Source: Euryodendron excelsum (lineage: Eukaryota > Streptophyta > Magnoliopsida > Ericales > Pentaphylacaceae). Taken from it: 64,000 bases of DNA. Location of the stretch: assembly GCA_033060915.1 (NCBI GenBank), contig CM065379.1, positions 38,823,318 through 38,887,317 on the forward strand, given 5' to 3'. A model generated the notes under the pieces. It had not been told where the DNA came from and ran no database searches. It saw nothing but the letters and a program-made list of their open reading frames with translations. The position numbers and the translations under genes are program-made. This document shows positions 1-13,500 of this stretch, piece by piece (the stretch's first letter is position 1; each line of letters begins with the position of its first letter).

Positions 1-313
1 TTTATTTTTGTCGCTCTGACACATATTTCTTTATTTACTTGCGATGAAGTGGAAGGAAAACACTAGTTTCATTTCCCAGAAATTGAGATTGAAGGGGGAG
101 GGGGGTTGTAGATAGAATGCTAATTATGCTACTATTCCTTGCACTTGAGAAATGTCAGATATTGACAATTCTTGAACATGTTAGTTGCTGCTCTAAATTT
201 TGATTTATTTAATGGGATATATTATAAGTCTGTGGTCTGGACCTCAGATTCTTTCTTATACTTTCTCTGTATCAAATTTTTTTTTTTACTGATGTAGCAA
301 CCCTATTTTGCAG

Positions 314-1161
314 CTTTGTGTTTGGAGCATTGATACATGGGAGAAGAGGAAGTCAGTTGCAATACAATTGCCTGCTGGCAAGGCTCCTAGTGGTGACACT
401 CGAGTGCAGTTCCACTCTGATCAAATCCGCTTGCTGGTATCCCATGAAACACAGTTAGCAATATATGATGCCTCCAAGATGGATCGTATTCGTCAGGTAG
501 AAAGCACACCTAAATATATGGTATTAAGATTGGTTGTAGCAATCTTTAATTTCTGATGGCATTTTCTCTTGCAGTGGGTCCCACAAGATGTCCTTCCCGC
601 CCCTATATCCTATGCCGCACTCTCCTGCAACAGTCAACTAATTTATACTTCCTTCTGTGATGGTAATGTTGGAGTATTTGATGTGGACAGCTTGAGACTA
701 AGGTGTCGGATTTCACCATCTGTATACTTGCCGCCGGCAGTGTTAAATGGGTAAGGGCACCGAGGCTTATTCCTGAACCTCTTTTTTTGGGTATTTACTT
801 GTGTGCTGCTGTGAATTTTGTGTATGGAGAGGCTCTCTTTCTTTTTCTTTTTTTTTTTGGTTTGTTTCCGGTAGTTTAAAAGTTGCTACCTTTTAGTTTT
901 GTTGCTCAGACATATACTGAACCCTCTTGTATAATATATTGTAGAAGCCAAGCCGTGTCCCCCCTTGTTGTTGCCGCACATCCGCAGGAGCCCAACCAAT
1001 TCGCTATTGGGTTGACAGATGGTTCTGTTAAAGTTATAGAACCCTTAGAATCGGAGGGAAAGTGGGGAGTGGCTCCACCAGCTGATAATGGAATGCTAAA
1101 TGGTAGGACAGCATCGTCATCCACCACTAGCAATCACACCCCCAATCAGGTTCAAAGATGA
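314..1161 (+). CDS. TPR: TOPLESS/TOPLESS-related co-repressor, C-terminal three exons (5' part outside window)
   Basis: Three exons, 314-496, 575-750 and 945-1161, join in frame (phases 0 and 2, all GT-AG) to give the last 191 residues, ending NHTPNQVQR. The peptide carries family hallmarks of the C-terminal WD40 propeller: LCVWSIDTWEK, RVQFHSDQIRLLVSHETQLA, SLRLRCRISPSVYLP, AAHPQEPNQFAIGLTDGSVK and EPLESEGKWGVAPP. Full-length family members are about 1,100 residues, with LisH/CTLH domains followed by two propellers. They are nuclear co-repressors that bind EAR-motif proteins such as Aux/IAA and JAZ adaptors and recruit histone deacetylases. That function comes from the family, not from what is visible here. 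Positions 1-313 read as intron. Which paralogue (TPL, TPR1-4) cannot be settled from the tail. The stop is TGA at 1159-1161, followed by an AT-rich 3' UTR of uncertain length. Confidence 0.95.
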
Positions 1162-1978
1162 AATTTCTTCTATTTACAATCTACATTATCCCCCACCCCT
1201 TTGTATTTTACCATTGTAGATTTTAGGTTTTTTTCTCCCTTATTGTCCTCATGTCAAAGGTATGACTTGGAGTTTAGAATGATTTAAGTATTGTATGCTT
1301 TATTTAGGTCAATTGAAATTAATTGCTTTCTTTTGGCACCCTGTTCATAAAATCAGTCTCTCTGTATTGATTTTTGTTCCTTCCGATAAATGCATATTTT
1401 GGCAGTGATATCCAACATTGCTTTAGTTTTTTGTGAAAGTGATGAAGAAGAAATGAGACTACGGAAGAACTGCACAAGCATTGAACTGTTTCTCGTGGTT
1501 ACCGAAAATGTGATGGATCATAATAATATGACACAAATGCATGTTTATTCTTTTTCATCTCTCAATTATATAAAATTTGACGTGTTAATTTGGAAGGGCA
1601 GCCCAGCTTTCGTGAAGGTATTTTTTGGTCCGTTAACAATTATTTTCCTTGACAACAGGGCCACCATTTTAAAAACTTGAGTTTTAGACTTAGGAGGAGG
1701 TATATAATCTTTATTAATTTAATTATTTAACTAAAATATAACCCATCAGAGAAACATATGAATTAAGAAAGAGATGAACTTGAACTAATCAATAATAATG
1801 AGGAAAGCATCCTTCCCAGTAACAATCAATCATAACAATAACAATGCCCATCCACACACTCTATTCTAGTGGTTACTTTGGCACTCTTGGGGGAGGCTTT
1901 GGGTACCTTGGCTTGTCTGAACAATTAATAGTCATATTGTGTGTATACTTGGCTCTCACATTGTTATGTGCATCTAGT

Positions 1979-2140
1979 TGATCAGAATTTAGTTCCCAAT
2001 ACTTCTCTTGGGTTCCAATTTACATTCTCTCCAGTTTCCACCACCAGCTGCTCCCTCTGATTACCATGTGGTTCACACAATTTGCATTGGGATTGTTGGC
2101 TAACTTACTTCAATCTTTGTGTACATCTTAAACACTTATG
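1979..2140 (+). repeat. Segmental duplication, copy A (uninterrupted)
   Basis: Copy A contains ATTTAGTTCCCAATACTT, CCACCAGCTGCT and CACAATTTGCATTGGG in one continuous run. The same blocks in the same order recur as copy B at about 2805-2838 and 3299-3405, where they are split by about 460 bases. The homology may extend upstream to about 1900. The origin of the duplicated unit is not recognised. Confidence 0.75.
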
Positions 2141-2885
2141 GACAGCGGCAGAATCAAGATTTTGTTTGGGGAGTGCGAGGACTTGGAAAATGAATTATTA
2201 TCTATTAACATAATAATTGGTTTTTAAAATTTCTTTGCACATAATACTAATTTTAAGCTGAAAAATATATTAACATACAAGAATTTCTGCCTGAAAAATA
2301 TATAAATTTTTAGTTTGCTTGAGCAAAATATTAAAAAGACATTTATTATTTTTTGGTACATGTCAGGTCAATTGTTTATCAAAAATAGAATTCGATGTTT
2401 TTTCAGATCCCCAAAGTCATCTATGATTGATTCTATGTTAAATTTTGTGAAAATTTTATTTTCAATTAACAAATTTGTGATCATGCCGTGGAGCCAATTT
2501 ACTATTATGTATAACATATTTCTATGTTTGTATGCATCTATTTGATGAGTAAGGGATACTCGTTGGTGCACGGTAAAAACTCTGCTGGCTAGACGTACAT
2601 GAAAAAATGTGTAGGATCCACAATTTGCTATATAAAATTTTAATAATTTATTGAGTTGGGGCTTTGAGAACGGCTCACTTATTTGCTGGTCACGAAAGCT
2701 CCTCTTTGTGGGAGAACTAGTACTGCCCTTTTTGGGACAGAATTGTACAATTAACTCTCATATAGTACATCAACTTAGCTCTCATGCATTCATATGCCTC
2801 CAGTTGATCAGGATTTAGTTCCCAATACTTTTCTCCATTCCACCCAGAGTTAACAATTTTGTTGGTTTTGGTGTCGGCCGGTTAA

Positions 2886-3064
2886 GGGTTCGTTTGGTAT
2901 AACATTTTATTTTTTTGCCTGAGTTTTTTGGGCTTATAAGTTAAAAAAATATAGTTTTTTTCAGTTTTTTTTTATTATACTTATTTTAGCTTATAAAAGT
3001 AAAAAAATTTAAAAAGAATTAAAGCAAAATGAAAATTTTTTTTTAGAACTCTACCAAATAGGCC
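2886..3064. mobile_element. MITE with GGTTYGTTTGGTA-type inverted ends
   Basis: The left end GGGTTCGTTTGGTATAAC matches the reverse complement of the right end (CTACCAAATAGGCC) with a few mismatches. The interior is about 180 bp of A/T-rich sequence with no coding capacity. The 'cgtttggta' terminus is common to hAT-type and related plant MITEs, but the family is not certain. Confidence 0.55.
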
Positions 3065-3085
3065 ATAAATGTCAAACCTTATGTA

Positions 3086-3272
3086 GGTGTGTTTGGGTGA
3101 TTAGTTTATAAGTTAGTTTTCAAAAGTCAGTTTTTCAAATGTCTTTTTTAAAAAATTATGTTAGATATAAGTCACTTTTTTAAGCTATTTTTTTTATCAT
3201 CACTCAAATATAATTAAAAAAATCATAAGCATAAATCATAAGTTACTAAATAAGTGAGAGTCCAAACACCGA
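3086..3272. mobile_element. Second MITE in the same duplicated unit
   Basis: The left end GGTGTGTTTGGGTGATTAG is the approximate inverse of the right end TCCAAACACC. The interior contains the inverted 'gtttataagtta' and 'cataagttactaa' motifs typical of small non-autonomous elements. It is about 186 bp, lies 20 bp right of the preceding element, and is non-coding. Confidence 0.5.
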
Positions 3273-3536
3273 TAGTGAGGCTTTTAAGGGTGCTTGACTC
3301 CAATCTACATTACTTCCACGACCAGCCGCCGTCTCTGATTGCCATATGATTCCCACAATTTGCATTGGGTTTGTTGATTAAGTTGTGTTGCTCTTAAACA
3401 CTCTTGTGGTGATATTGTTCAAAATACCTCTAAATACCATACACTCCGAAAGCACCACATTAGGAAAGGGTATGTGTGTAAGAGAGAGAGAGATTAATCA
3501 TAATTTCATCTAAAAGAGAGATGGGTTATTCACAAG

Positions 3537-3722
3537 GATTTAGTTTTGATGTACTGGCAGTGTAGAATATTTTTACACAAGTGGAGTACCAGAGTACGAC
3601 ACGTGTCTTTTAGAATTTAAGTACAATATAAAGAAACAAGAGTTATGGACACATGTCGCATTCTAGTACTTGTTTGTGTAAAAAAATTTTACACTGCTAG
3701 TGCATCAAAATTAAACTCTATT
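3537..3722. mobile_element. Hairpin MITE of about 186 bp (almost a full-length inverted repeat)
   Basis: The left arm (TTTAGTTTTGATGTACTGGC, then GCAGTGTAGAATATTTTTAC, then ACACGTGTC) is mirrored by the right arm read in reverse complement (TTTAATTTTGATGCACTAGC, then GCAGTGTAAAATTTTTTTAC, then ACATGTGTCC). The arms are about 70-75 bp and nearly meet, so the transcript would form one long hairpin. No coding capacity. Confidence 0.75.
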
Positions 3723-4399
3723 GATAATTTTATACACTATTTGTGTTTTGTTCCAAAGAATTTTTTTTTTTCATTTGGCTACAGGGTGTTCTAGTATTCG
3801 ACTGATTACTTCTTTTAACTCGTGTATAGTCACCGTTCATTGATAAATTTTATGATTATATAAATGATGACCGGCTATTGGAGTGAAAAGTATTGAACTG
3901 AGACCTAATGCTCAAAATGACAACTGAGCTTGCCGTGGTTGATTCCAAAGAACTTAAATAACTATGAAAATCTGTTATGGGATCAGAGTAAAGGTGGATT
4001 AGTTTTCTTCCCCACTTGCCTAATACAACAGCTACTGAAGTTGGAGGCCTCACCATTCATAGAAATCAACAATTAGCAGCACCGCGACCACAAAAGAAGA
4101 AGAAGAGAGAATAATTAGTTACAAATAATAGACTGAAATCATGTTTGAGCATCTAGTCCTAGTTCATATTGGGTTAGAAATTTTGTATCTATAAAAAAAA
4201 AAATGGTTTTCCAAATTTTTTAATTAATAATTGTTAAAAAGAAATATCTATTGAGTAGCCCATAAGTCTAGATAAATAGAAAGCAAAAATTTCAAAAGAT
4301 GCTTTTAAGTAGCAAAGAAAAAGAAAAAGAAAAGCAATAGATAAGAATAGTTGAGGTTAATTCGGGCAACCAACGTTGCCCGACCCGTGTCGGAAGGGC

Positions 4400-4581
4400 T
4401 TATATATCACAAACCCAATTGTTCCCCTTCCTCGGGTTCGGGCTCTCCCCAACTCTCTATCTGGTTCTCTCTGTGATTTCGCGAGGGTTTGGGTTTAGGT
4501 CAGTCTGTATCTGACTCTCTCTATACAGACATACATTCAGAGAGAGACATATCCTTGAAGTTTTGAGAGGATTTTTTATCC
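4400..4581 (+). promoter_or_regulatory. PRP38 TATA box and 5' leader
   Basis: A TATATATC box at 4401-4408 would place transcription start near 4430. The leader is CT-rich and contains a telomere-like stretch (GGGTTTGGGTTTAGG, about 4486-4500), a motif often found near the start of plant housekeeping genes. There is no ATG between the predicted start site and 4582. The exact start site is inferred. Confidence 0.6.
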
Positions 4582-7500
4582 ATGGCCAATCGCACGGACC
4601 CGGCGGCGAAGAGCATAAGGGGGACGAACCCGCAGAACCTGGTCGAGAAGATACTGAGGTCGAAGATATACCAGAACACCTACTGGAAAGAGCAGTGCTT
4701 CGGGCTCACGGCCGAGACGCTGGTGGACAAGGCCATGGAGCTCGACCATCTCGGCGGCACTTTTGGGGGCAACCGCAAGCCCACCCCCTTCATGTGCCTT
4801 ATCATGAAGATGCTCCAGATCCAGCCCGAAAAGGACATCGTCGTCGAGTTCATTAAGAACGAAGATTATAAGTCGGTACTCAGCCTTTGAAACTGCTAAA
4901 TTGCTTCTATTTACAATGTCGATATGCTATTTTATCTTTTTGTTTTTTCTGTTTTTTCAGTTAGGAGGGTTTTGAGAAATTTATGCTGGAATCTGAACTA
5001 ACTTATGATTTTTTGATTCATATGAGAGGATATTGTGCTTCTGTGTTTATATGCATTGCAGAATTTGAAACAATGCGTGCTTTTGTTTTTCCTAAAGCAA
5101 ACTATTTCAATACACACTTTTTCTTGCTTCAACAGTTCCTCATACAAATAATCAAGGAGTTAGTACTTGTAACTATCTAAGCATTCCAGATTGTCCAATT
5201 AGGTTTTTGCATCCAACAAGTGTATTGAACAAATGACTAAACAACCCATGGCTAAGACAATAAAAGGGTACATGGAATACCTTATGCGGAATCAGACACG
5301 ACTTCAAATCCTTGTAGCTTGCTTTACGAGCCCAAACACCACAATCGCGTAACCCACGATCTGCTACATGCGCAACAACACCATAAATGAATCTGAAACT
5401 CCTACCCATCAAGTAGAGATACTACCAAAGTTTTCTACATAGATTACACGTGCTAAAGGCCCTTTCTCTAACTAGTTTAGCCAATCTAACAGGCCATTTA
5501 ATTGAATTTGACATCACATTAGGAGAAGAATATGCAACACAAATCATATAATTATTTGAATCCAAATCGAGCATAAAGAATTCATTCCTTAATGTCCCAT
5601 AACCATACAAAATTAATACCGAGATAAATAGACAAAACTACTTTTCTCAAAATGAAAAGAAAATCTTAACAGCAATAATGCTAGAAATGAAAAGTAGATT
5701 GCATCGGATAGCAGGTGTAAGAAACACATCATGAAGGAGCAAATTGCACCCAATGCGTGTCTTGAGTTGATACGTGTAAACTCCCTGGACTTCCTCCTCT
5801 GCTCCATATCCCATAGTATCTACCAGCTGTGACTCGACAATAATCTACGTGTCCAGCCTGATCTCCAACTACTCATTTGGTTGCTCCTCAGAAAAAAATG
5901 ACTCACAAGGACATGCGAGTAAACAATCATTTAGAGAACTAGAGTTAGGGTTTACCTTTTCCAGCTATTACAATCCCGACCAAAGTAACCTTCTTGTCCA
6001 TAGTTATAGCACTTCAGCTTGGACTTGTCTTTGCTCTTGGCATGCTTGCCATTGCGGCTCTTGGTCATTTTGCCGTCCTTTGGTGTCAAGCTCTTAACTT
6101 TTCCTTATCTAGCTCCTCTTTGCTGTTTGTCTAGCTTGGTGACAAGTGCAGCATTGTGGATGACTTCCATGCTCTCCGCAAGCTCTAAATTGTGAGATGT
6201 CATCAAGATTCTTGGTCCTTCATTGTGCATAAGCACATGCGACCTTATGATAGTTAGACTCTGCTGATTATATGTGAGATCATTGCCAGCAGATTTCATT
6301 TCTCTGATCATAGTAGATATCATGCTGAGGTGCTTAGTCGTAGTATGTTTTGGCTCCACCACATACTGAATGAATCTCAAAGTCTATGCATGAAACTCAA
6401 AAAAGTAAAACGCATATTTCTGTCTCTCTTCAACCAAGTCTCATAATTCTGATGGTTATACGATTGTGGGCCATGCTCATAAACTTAGGTGGGGTCATGT
6501 TGTTGGTCAGATGGTTGAGCAACCCTTGCTGTTTGAGAAGGTACCGACTCTTTCTCTACCAGATATCATAGTTATTTCCATCAAGTTTCTTTTCCTTATT
6601 AACGTTAACAATAATATTCTTTGAGCCAATTACACTACATACATTGCGCAATGGATTAAATAGGCACATAACTTAATATTTTCCCAAATTCAATTAGACT
6701 ACAAAATGCTTTCACATCAAGAGATAAAAAATTTTGCATTTTTGGGTGCTAGCAATGATATCCCATGATGTAACTAAGAATAAAATGCCTAATTTATTCA
6801 AAATAAAACATGGGGAACTACACCCACTATCCACAATGTCTAATCACATGTATAAAATATTGTAATGTTCACAAAATTGGTGCGAAACACATCTCCTTAC
6901 AAGACTTCTCATAAATAGACTAATAATTATATCTGTTGTTACAAATGAGAAAGACCTACTACATTAAAAATAAATAACAAATAAATAGGGATGACCTCCT
7001 TTTTTTCCAAAGAATTATTTTGCAACAATAAAATAATAAATAGCAGACATCTATCACATGAGCATTTCAAAAACATCAAGTTTCTTCCATTGTCTCAAAT
7101 ACAAAATATGCATTTGTCACTGCAATGGATGGCAACCACTCGCGCTACCTATGGGACCAGGTATATGATCAACAAATTAATCCTACGGTGTCAGACGGTG
7201 TGCCCACATGGCATGCAAAACATACATCAATATGCAGCATATAATTAAATAAAAGTAACCAAAAATAATCTAAATGATTTTGTTGCAATTTTAGTGATTT
7301 ACCCATAGGAAAATTCTTAGAACAATTAGGATACTTTAAATTTTTGGAAATTAATTTTTCTTGAAAAAATCATTATTTTACTGAAGAAAAATGCTAAAAG
7401 TATTTCTTTGAGGGGTATTTTCCTTAAACCAAACACATAGCCAAGATGTACACATTGAGGCGAGTCGACCGGGAAAAAAAAATAGCATCGAAAATGGAGA

Positions 7501-10500
7501 CTGGAGGACACCACACATGCCACCTGTGCGCGTGGGATTAAGCCTTGCGCATGAGTGCATGTCACGTTAGATGTTAGCATCAGCAATGACATCAGAAGTG
7601 GTGTCAATAGATGACACTTGCCTGGCTTGCTGCTTCGGCTGCTGGCTACAGGAGTTTCCCACACCCCTTCTTTGCACAGGTTTACACGCCGCCTTTCTAG
7701 CTTTATTTGTGTGTTTGTAGCGTCAGTTGAGTTGATTCTTTGAGTATTTTTTTAATTGTATTACTTGTTCAGTCCACTAATGTGGGTTCTGAGCTTCGCA
7801 TACCACCGAAGGCATGTGAGCATATGATATTGTCTCCAACCTCCAGAATCCAAAAAAATAAGATTCGATCGACATGCGATACCAACTTCAGGCTACTGTC
7901 TCACTTATATGAGAGGGTTTTTTGCAAACAATATATGGGTGAAAAGGTCTCACAGCATAGAACACGTCTGTAATGATAAACCCAAAACTTTGGCCTTAGT
8001 TTGGAGTAGAAAATCAGTTTTTGATTGTATTACTTGTTCATTAAGAAAGTACCATTGATGTGGGTTTTGAGCTTCTCATGCCACCAAAGGTGTGTGGGCA
8101 TATGATATTGTCTGCAACCTCTAAAATCCAAAAAAATCAGATTCCATCAACGTGCGATACCAACTTCAGGCCACTGTCTCACTTATTTGAGATTGGTTTC
8201 TCGCAAACAATATATGGGTGAAAAGGTCTTGCAGCATAGAACACTTCTATATAGATTTTGGGATTCGAAAAACTAATTTTCTAGTCCAAATTAAGGCCAA
8301 AATTTTGGGTTTATCATTATTTTTGCAGAATTAAACACAACTTCGGATATTTTTAGCTTACTTTACGAGCCCGAACACTACCACAATAAAATATTGAAAG
8401 TCTTTGCCTTTTCTTTTTTTCTTTTTTTTTTTTCCCTTGATAATATGGGTATCCCCACCTTCGGTTGGACCAATCCCTTGTAGGGAGCTAGCCCAGCAAG
8501 TCACCACCACGACTCCCTACTTAAATCACGAGTTTAATCCCGGGGGAAATCAAACCCGAGACCGTGCGCCTCACCACACAATCCCTTGCTAGCCCTTACC
8601 GCTGGGCCACCTCGTGGGTGCTAAAAATCTTTGCATTTTCTTATTGACTTCATCTTTGCTTCATGAATATTGGTCAAGACCACAGTCCTTGTGATGTCCT
8701 GAGTCTCTGGCATTATCAAGGTTGCAATAATCATCATATTGTTCTTGTACCAGTTCAAAATATTGATTCCTAGTAAAGCATGAACTGCAGATTCTGTAAT
8801 CTGCACTACAAAAAGCCTAGATGTATCTATGATTGTTATATTCTTTGACAGGAAAAATGATTCACAAACTGAATTTTTGTAAAGAAATCTCATCCAGAAT
8901 AATGTGGCAGTGGCATTTATGAAATTATGAGGCGTAATAAAGGGTATTTTGGTTTGAAATGGAAGAACCACAAAAGACCACATCGTTCTGTATAGATATT
9001 CTGTACATAAGTTCTGTTGGTATATCATTACTAAATGTGAAAACAACGCATGCTGTCTCTCTCTCTCTCTATATATATATATCTTTAATCGTTTCGGAGG
9101 AAAAGGAAGTAACATAGTCCTGTGAATATGAGAATTAGTATCTTCTCTTTCTCTTTCCTTATTATGCAGTTCGAGTTGAAATATGATCTGATAATCAAAG
9201 TTTTTAGGTTGTAGCAGAGACAAGAGATACTAATTGGAGACTTGGTTGCGCTTAATCTTTATTTTTTACAAAAAGGTGTTCATAAAGATACTTACTGCAC
9301 TACTATTGTTGTTTGATTTGTGGGCTTATTACTTTTTTGTTTGTGCCTATATATTAGTGTTGTCATCTGTCATGTTTATTAGTTTTGGGTGATCCCAAAT
9401 GAACCATGTGAACTAGTATTAGACTAAAATTAAAAAACCATACTGTGCTCTTTTTAATTATTATTAGAAGGATGCTAATAACTGAGATGAACAAAACATA
9501 AAAAAAAAGAAGAAATGAATGCTGCATGCACATTCAACATACCTATTTCTGGAGTTCAAATGTTCAATGCTTCCTGTTATGAACTTGGGGTATTATACTG
9601 GGTTGTACTTCCTTATATAGTTTATTTATCTCTTTCCTGATGCTTGGTTTCGTGGATATCATAATCTTTGAGGCTGTACATTTTTTCTCTCCCAGAAGGT
9701 TTCAAGGTCCCAGACATGCTTATTCTGAATTTCTTCTGCTGTGAAGAGCAAGATCATCACTATATTTATCTATGTTCATAATTTGTGCTTGGGCTTGGAC
9801 TTATCTTGTCCTATCTTCCTATGATTGGGTTTTGTTTTCTTCATGTGGATGCAAGTTTTTTTTACTGGTAGATCATTCTCAACTTTGATTGTCATTCATT
9901 GTTTGTAAGCAGATATGTACGGGTGCTTGGAGCATTTTATTTGCGCCTAACAGGGACAGACATTGATGTATACCGATACTTGGAACCATTGTACAATGAC
10001 TACCGAAAATTGAGGCAAAAATTACCAGAAGGGCGTAAGAACTCTTACCTTCTTTTAAGGAATCTCTCTAAATCTGGCTTTATTTTATGTTGCTTCTGCA
10101 TTTCTTTTTGGGCATGATAGTTATTCACAGGTTTATGGTCTTCCTATAATTGTAACAGAATTCGCTTTGACACACGTGGATGAGGTTATTGACGAACTTC
10201 TGACAAAAGATTATTCCTGTGATATTGCTTTGCCGCGCATTAAGAAAAGGTACTGTGCTGATCTGATTAGTGTTTTTAGCTAAAATGTCGCACTAATGAC
10301 TTCTTATATGTTACTATTATAATAAGTGATGTAATTCCTTTCAATGCTTTCATCTATTTTGAATCTTCGAAGTTGTGTTACCATAATACTCTACTACCTA
10401 GCGATTTATGTTTTTGGAACACTATTATGAAACATGGTACTCTAGCATTCCAAAATGGTGAATTTAACTATTCAATGTGATCCCAAATTTTTTTCTTATT

Positions 10501-13500
10501 TATTTCTTTAAAGGTCACCTAACAAGAAAAAAAAATCAAATATAATGAACCAAAATATAGGGAGAATAGAATTTTGGCTTAAGAATATGCAAAAAAATTG
10601 GCCATAATACTCTTAGAATGTGTTTTTAGATGATTGATTTGAAAAAACATAGACTATATTATTAAATGTCTAATTGTTAAAGAAAGTTGTCCTATAAGTA
10701 TCTTAATTTTAATAGTATAATTTATACAAGTTTTTCCTTAGTGTACCATATTTTAGAACATATGGTGTACCATGTTCCCATTCTCGTTCCACGTATCTGA
10801 ACGATCCAGGTTTCAGGTAACATAGCTTCGAAGCAAAAATGTTGCAATTTGAGATTGGGAGTCCTATTAGACAGAAATTCATAATAGCATAGCCTGATTC
10901 ATATTAGATGCAAAAAATGCATATCAACTTGATTTCAAGTTATTGAAAATCTTGAGCGTGGCTCAAGCTTCAGTTGAGGCTAGAACTTTGTGTTGGAGCT
11001 CGGCTCAATGGTTACTCAATAAGCTTGCGAGTTGGATAGACGTGCTATTAGCAGGACTTCTCTAAGGCTGCCTATCAACAAATCACTTGTCATCTTCTTA
11101 TTTTTGGATTTAAATTTTTATGTTTGAATATTCAAAGGTTCTGTTTAGTAGAGCCCTCATTTTATTTGAGATGGATGAGGAAGAATTTTCTAGCCCATGA
11201 ATTCTATTAAAAGTTATTTCAGGGCTCAATGAAATCTTCTAAAATGAAGAAATGCCATCATTTTCGTTACTGTCATAATTAAAAATTGCCCCTTGATAAA
11301 CCTGTTGAGCCCGATTACCTTTTGAGAGAATCCTTCAGATCATCCCCACATTGGGGCATATTAAAAGAAAACCGAAAATAGGGTAAATTACACTAACCTC
11401 CCCTAAAAATTTGGCAAAATACTGGTATCCTCTAAACATTTCAATATTACACTAACCTCTCCTATTAGAATTGTTGGTATTAAAGGGGTTAGTGAAAGTT
11501 TTATAATTACCTTGTTACCCTTGCTTTGAAAAATCTTTAAAAATATTATACCTTTTAAAATTAACAAAAAATAGCAAGTTATATATTTTTTCAAACTCAC
11601 TCTCTCCTCCTTCCCTATTCTATCACCTCCGTCACACATCACCGCGCCACAACACCACCCACCGCCTCCTTTTTCTCTCATTTGTTTTTTAAGAGGTGTG
11701 GTAGTTTGGGTCAGTTTTCTATTAACAAGTAAGACTAGCTTTTTCTAGGTAACCCATGCTTTAGATCATTGTACACAATGCTTTGAAGGTGTAAATTGAT
11801 CTGAAATCAATTGGGTTTGTTATTGTCAAATAATACCAGCTATTTCCAAGGCAACCTCTTCTTTGGATTGTTATACATTATGCTGTGGAAATTGTATATT
11901 GATATGGAGTATGTTGTTGGTTAAAAAAGGGGGCCTTTTTTACTTCTCATTTAATATTTAGCTCTGGTAAGGCGAATGGCCTTTTTTGGAGGTTGTTGTG
12001 CTTGTATCCAAGTTTGCTCGTCAGCGTATGATACTCTAACGAAATAGAAATCTGTTACCAAAATTTTAATAGTAAGGGAGGTCAATATAATTCGAAAATT
12101 TCAAGGGGGTCTGTCTATATTTTGATAAATGTTGAGGGGAGGTTAGTGCAATTTACTCAAAAAAAAGAGCAGGAAATGGAGGGGCAGAGTACATTAAGAA
12201 AGGAAGAAGAAGTGGCAAAAGCAAAAGAGTGAAAAAGCATTAATCCCCTTCCATAAATAGAGCGAAAGCATTCTTTATTCTTTTTTTGATAGGTGATAAT
12301 AGACCGGAACCATTGCAAAAGCCAGATGGCTCAGAAAAGAAAGAAAATAAGAATGAGTCATTATAAGAAGGAAATCTTGGGTTAGAAACCCCTTGTTAAT
12401 GTTACACTTTGAGCCTTTCCATCCTTTCTTTTAAAAAAAAAAAAAAAACCTTACCCAACTTATGTCAAGAGTCCAAAAAGGGGAGTCCTCTTAGATTTGA
12501 AGAAGAATTTATTTTCAAAACATTTCAACATGGGGGCAATGGAGGACATACGTAAGGCCTGAGTCACTGATGTCATTACTTGTAATAGAAAGTAAAAATA
12601 AATTGCCTAGTCCCAGGAGTGTAGTGACAACTTGAAAACCCGATGCAAGAAAGTAGGGCTATGGCCAGATATAAAGTTGTTAGCATGCTGAAAACAAGAA
12701 AGCACGCTGTTGCCCAACAATGATAGTTAGCATAAGTGAAATTTTAAAAGAGATTGGTATGAACAATAGCATCATTTAGGAGTAGATATAGACATGTAGA
12801 AAAAAGGGGTAATTGCACTTTACACCCCTCTGGTTTGACCGAAAAACACATGACCTCCCTATCGGGCAAAAGTTCACACATTACCCTCGAGTGATTTCGA
12901 CCGAAGTGCAAAATTGGGTGGAAATTATCTCAATGGTATTTCTAATAAAATGGATCCTTAAAGACTTTTTTACCCTAAAAACCTTTTCTCTTCCTCTTCT
13001 TCCTCCTCCCCCAATGTACACTGCCATGGCACACTACTATAAACCCGCCTTTCTTCTCTCAAATCACTTTCTTCTTAGATCCCCACCACCCACAGCTGCT
13101 GTGCAAAATCACGTTCATCCCACCAGTATCGACCACCATCACCCACTATTCCCGCGCACCACCATTGGCATCCCGTTTGATTGATGCACACCACCAACCT
13201 CTGCCTCACAACAACACTTCTCACTCTCTCCCTCTAAGGCCACCCACCACTACCATGCACCACGATTGGCATTTGCTCATTGCAGCGCACCCTGGCAGCA
13301 TCACCCGCCTCTGCTGCACACCACTGGCACGCCCCTCACTTTCTGCTGCACACCACTAGCATAGTTATAAATTTATCTTAGAACTATGCAGACTTAATTC
13401 TAGTCTAAATTTTATCTCCACTCGGATATGTAGGCAACCCACTTAAATGGGTGCAATTTCAATATTGTGCACTAAATGTTCACACCAAATCAAATTTTAT

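Larger units (their letters stand above)
2805..3405 (+). repeat. Segmental duplication, copy B, split by transposon insertions
   Basis: This is the second copy of the 1979-2140 unit. Its left part (ATTTAGTTCCCAATACTTTTC) ends near 2838 and its right part (TCCAATCTACATTAC...) resumes near 3299. The interval between them holds two MITE-like elements. The uninterrupted copy A gives the pre-insertion order, so the insertions came after the duplication. Confidence 0.7.
1162..4390. other. Intergenic region between the TPL-type gene and PRP38; repeats only
   Basis: No coding region is supported. The first few hundred bases are presumably TPL-type 3' UTR. Beyond that come a duplicated segment (about 1979-2140 and 2805-3405), two MITE-like elements inserted in the second copy, and a hairpin-type MITE at 3537-3722. 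The stretch 3723-4390 is AT-rich sequence in which I see nothing further until the PRP38 promoter. Confidence 0.7.

Noticed and set aside
8621..9223. 200-codon open frame on the minus strand in PRP38 intron 1
   Set aside because: It lies next to a SINE, has no recognisable domain, and its codon content reads like random AT-rich sequence. It is antisense to an intron and has no support as a gene.
12813..13359. Overlapping Pro/His/Thr-rich open frames
   Set aside because: The sequence is the CACC-rich interior of a transposon remnant. The composition explains the open frames.
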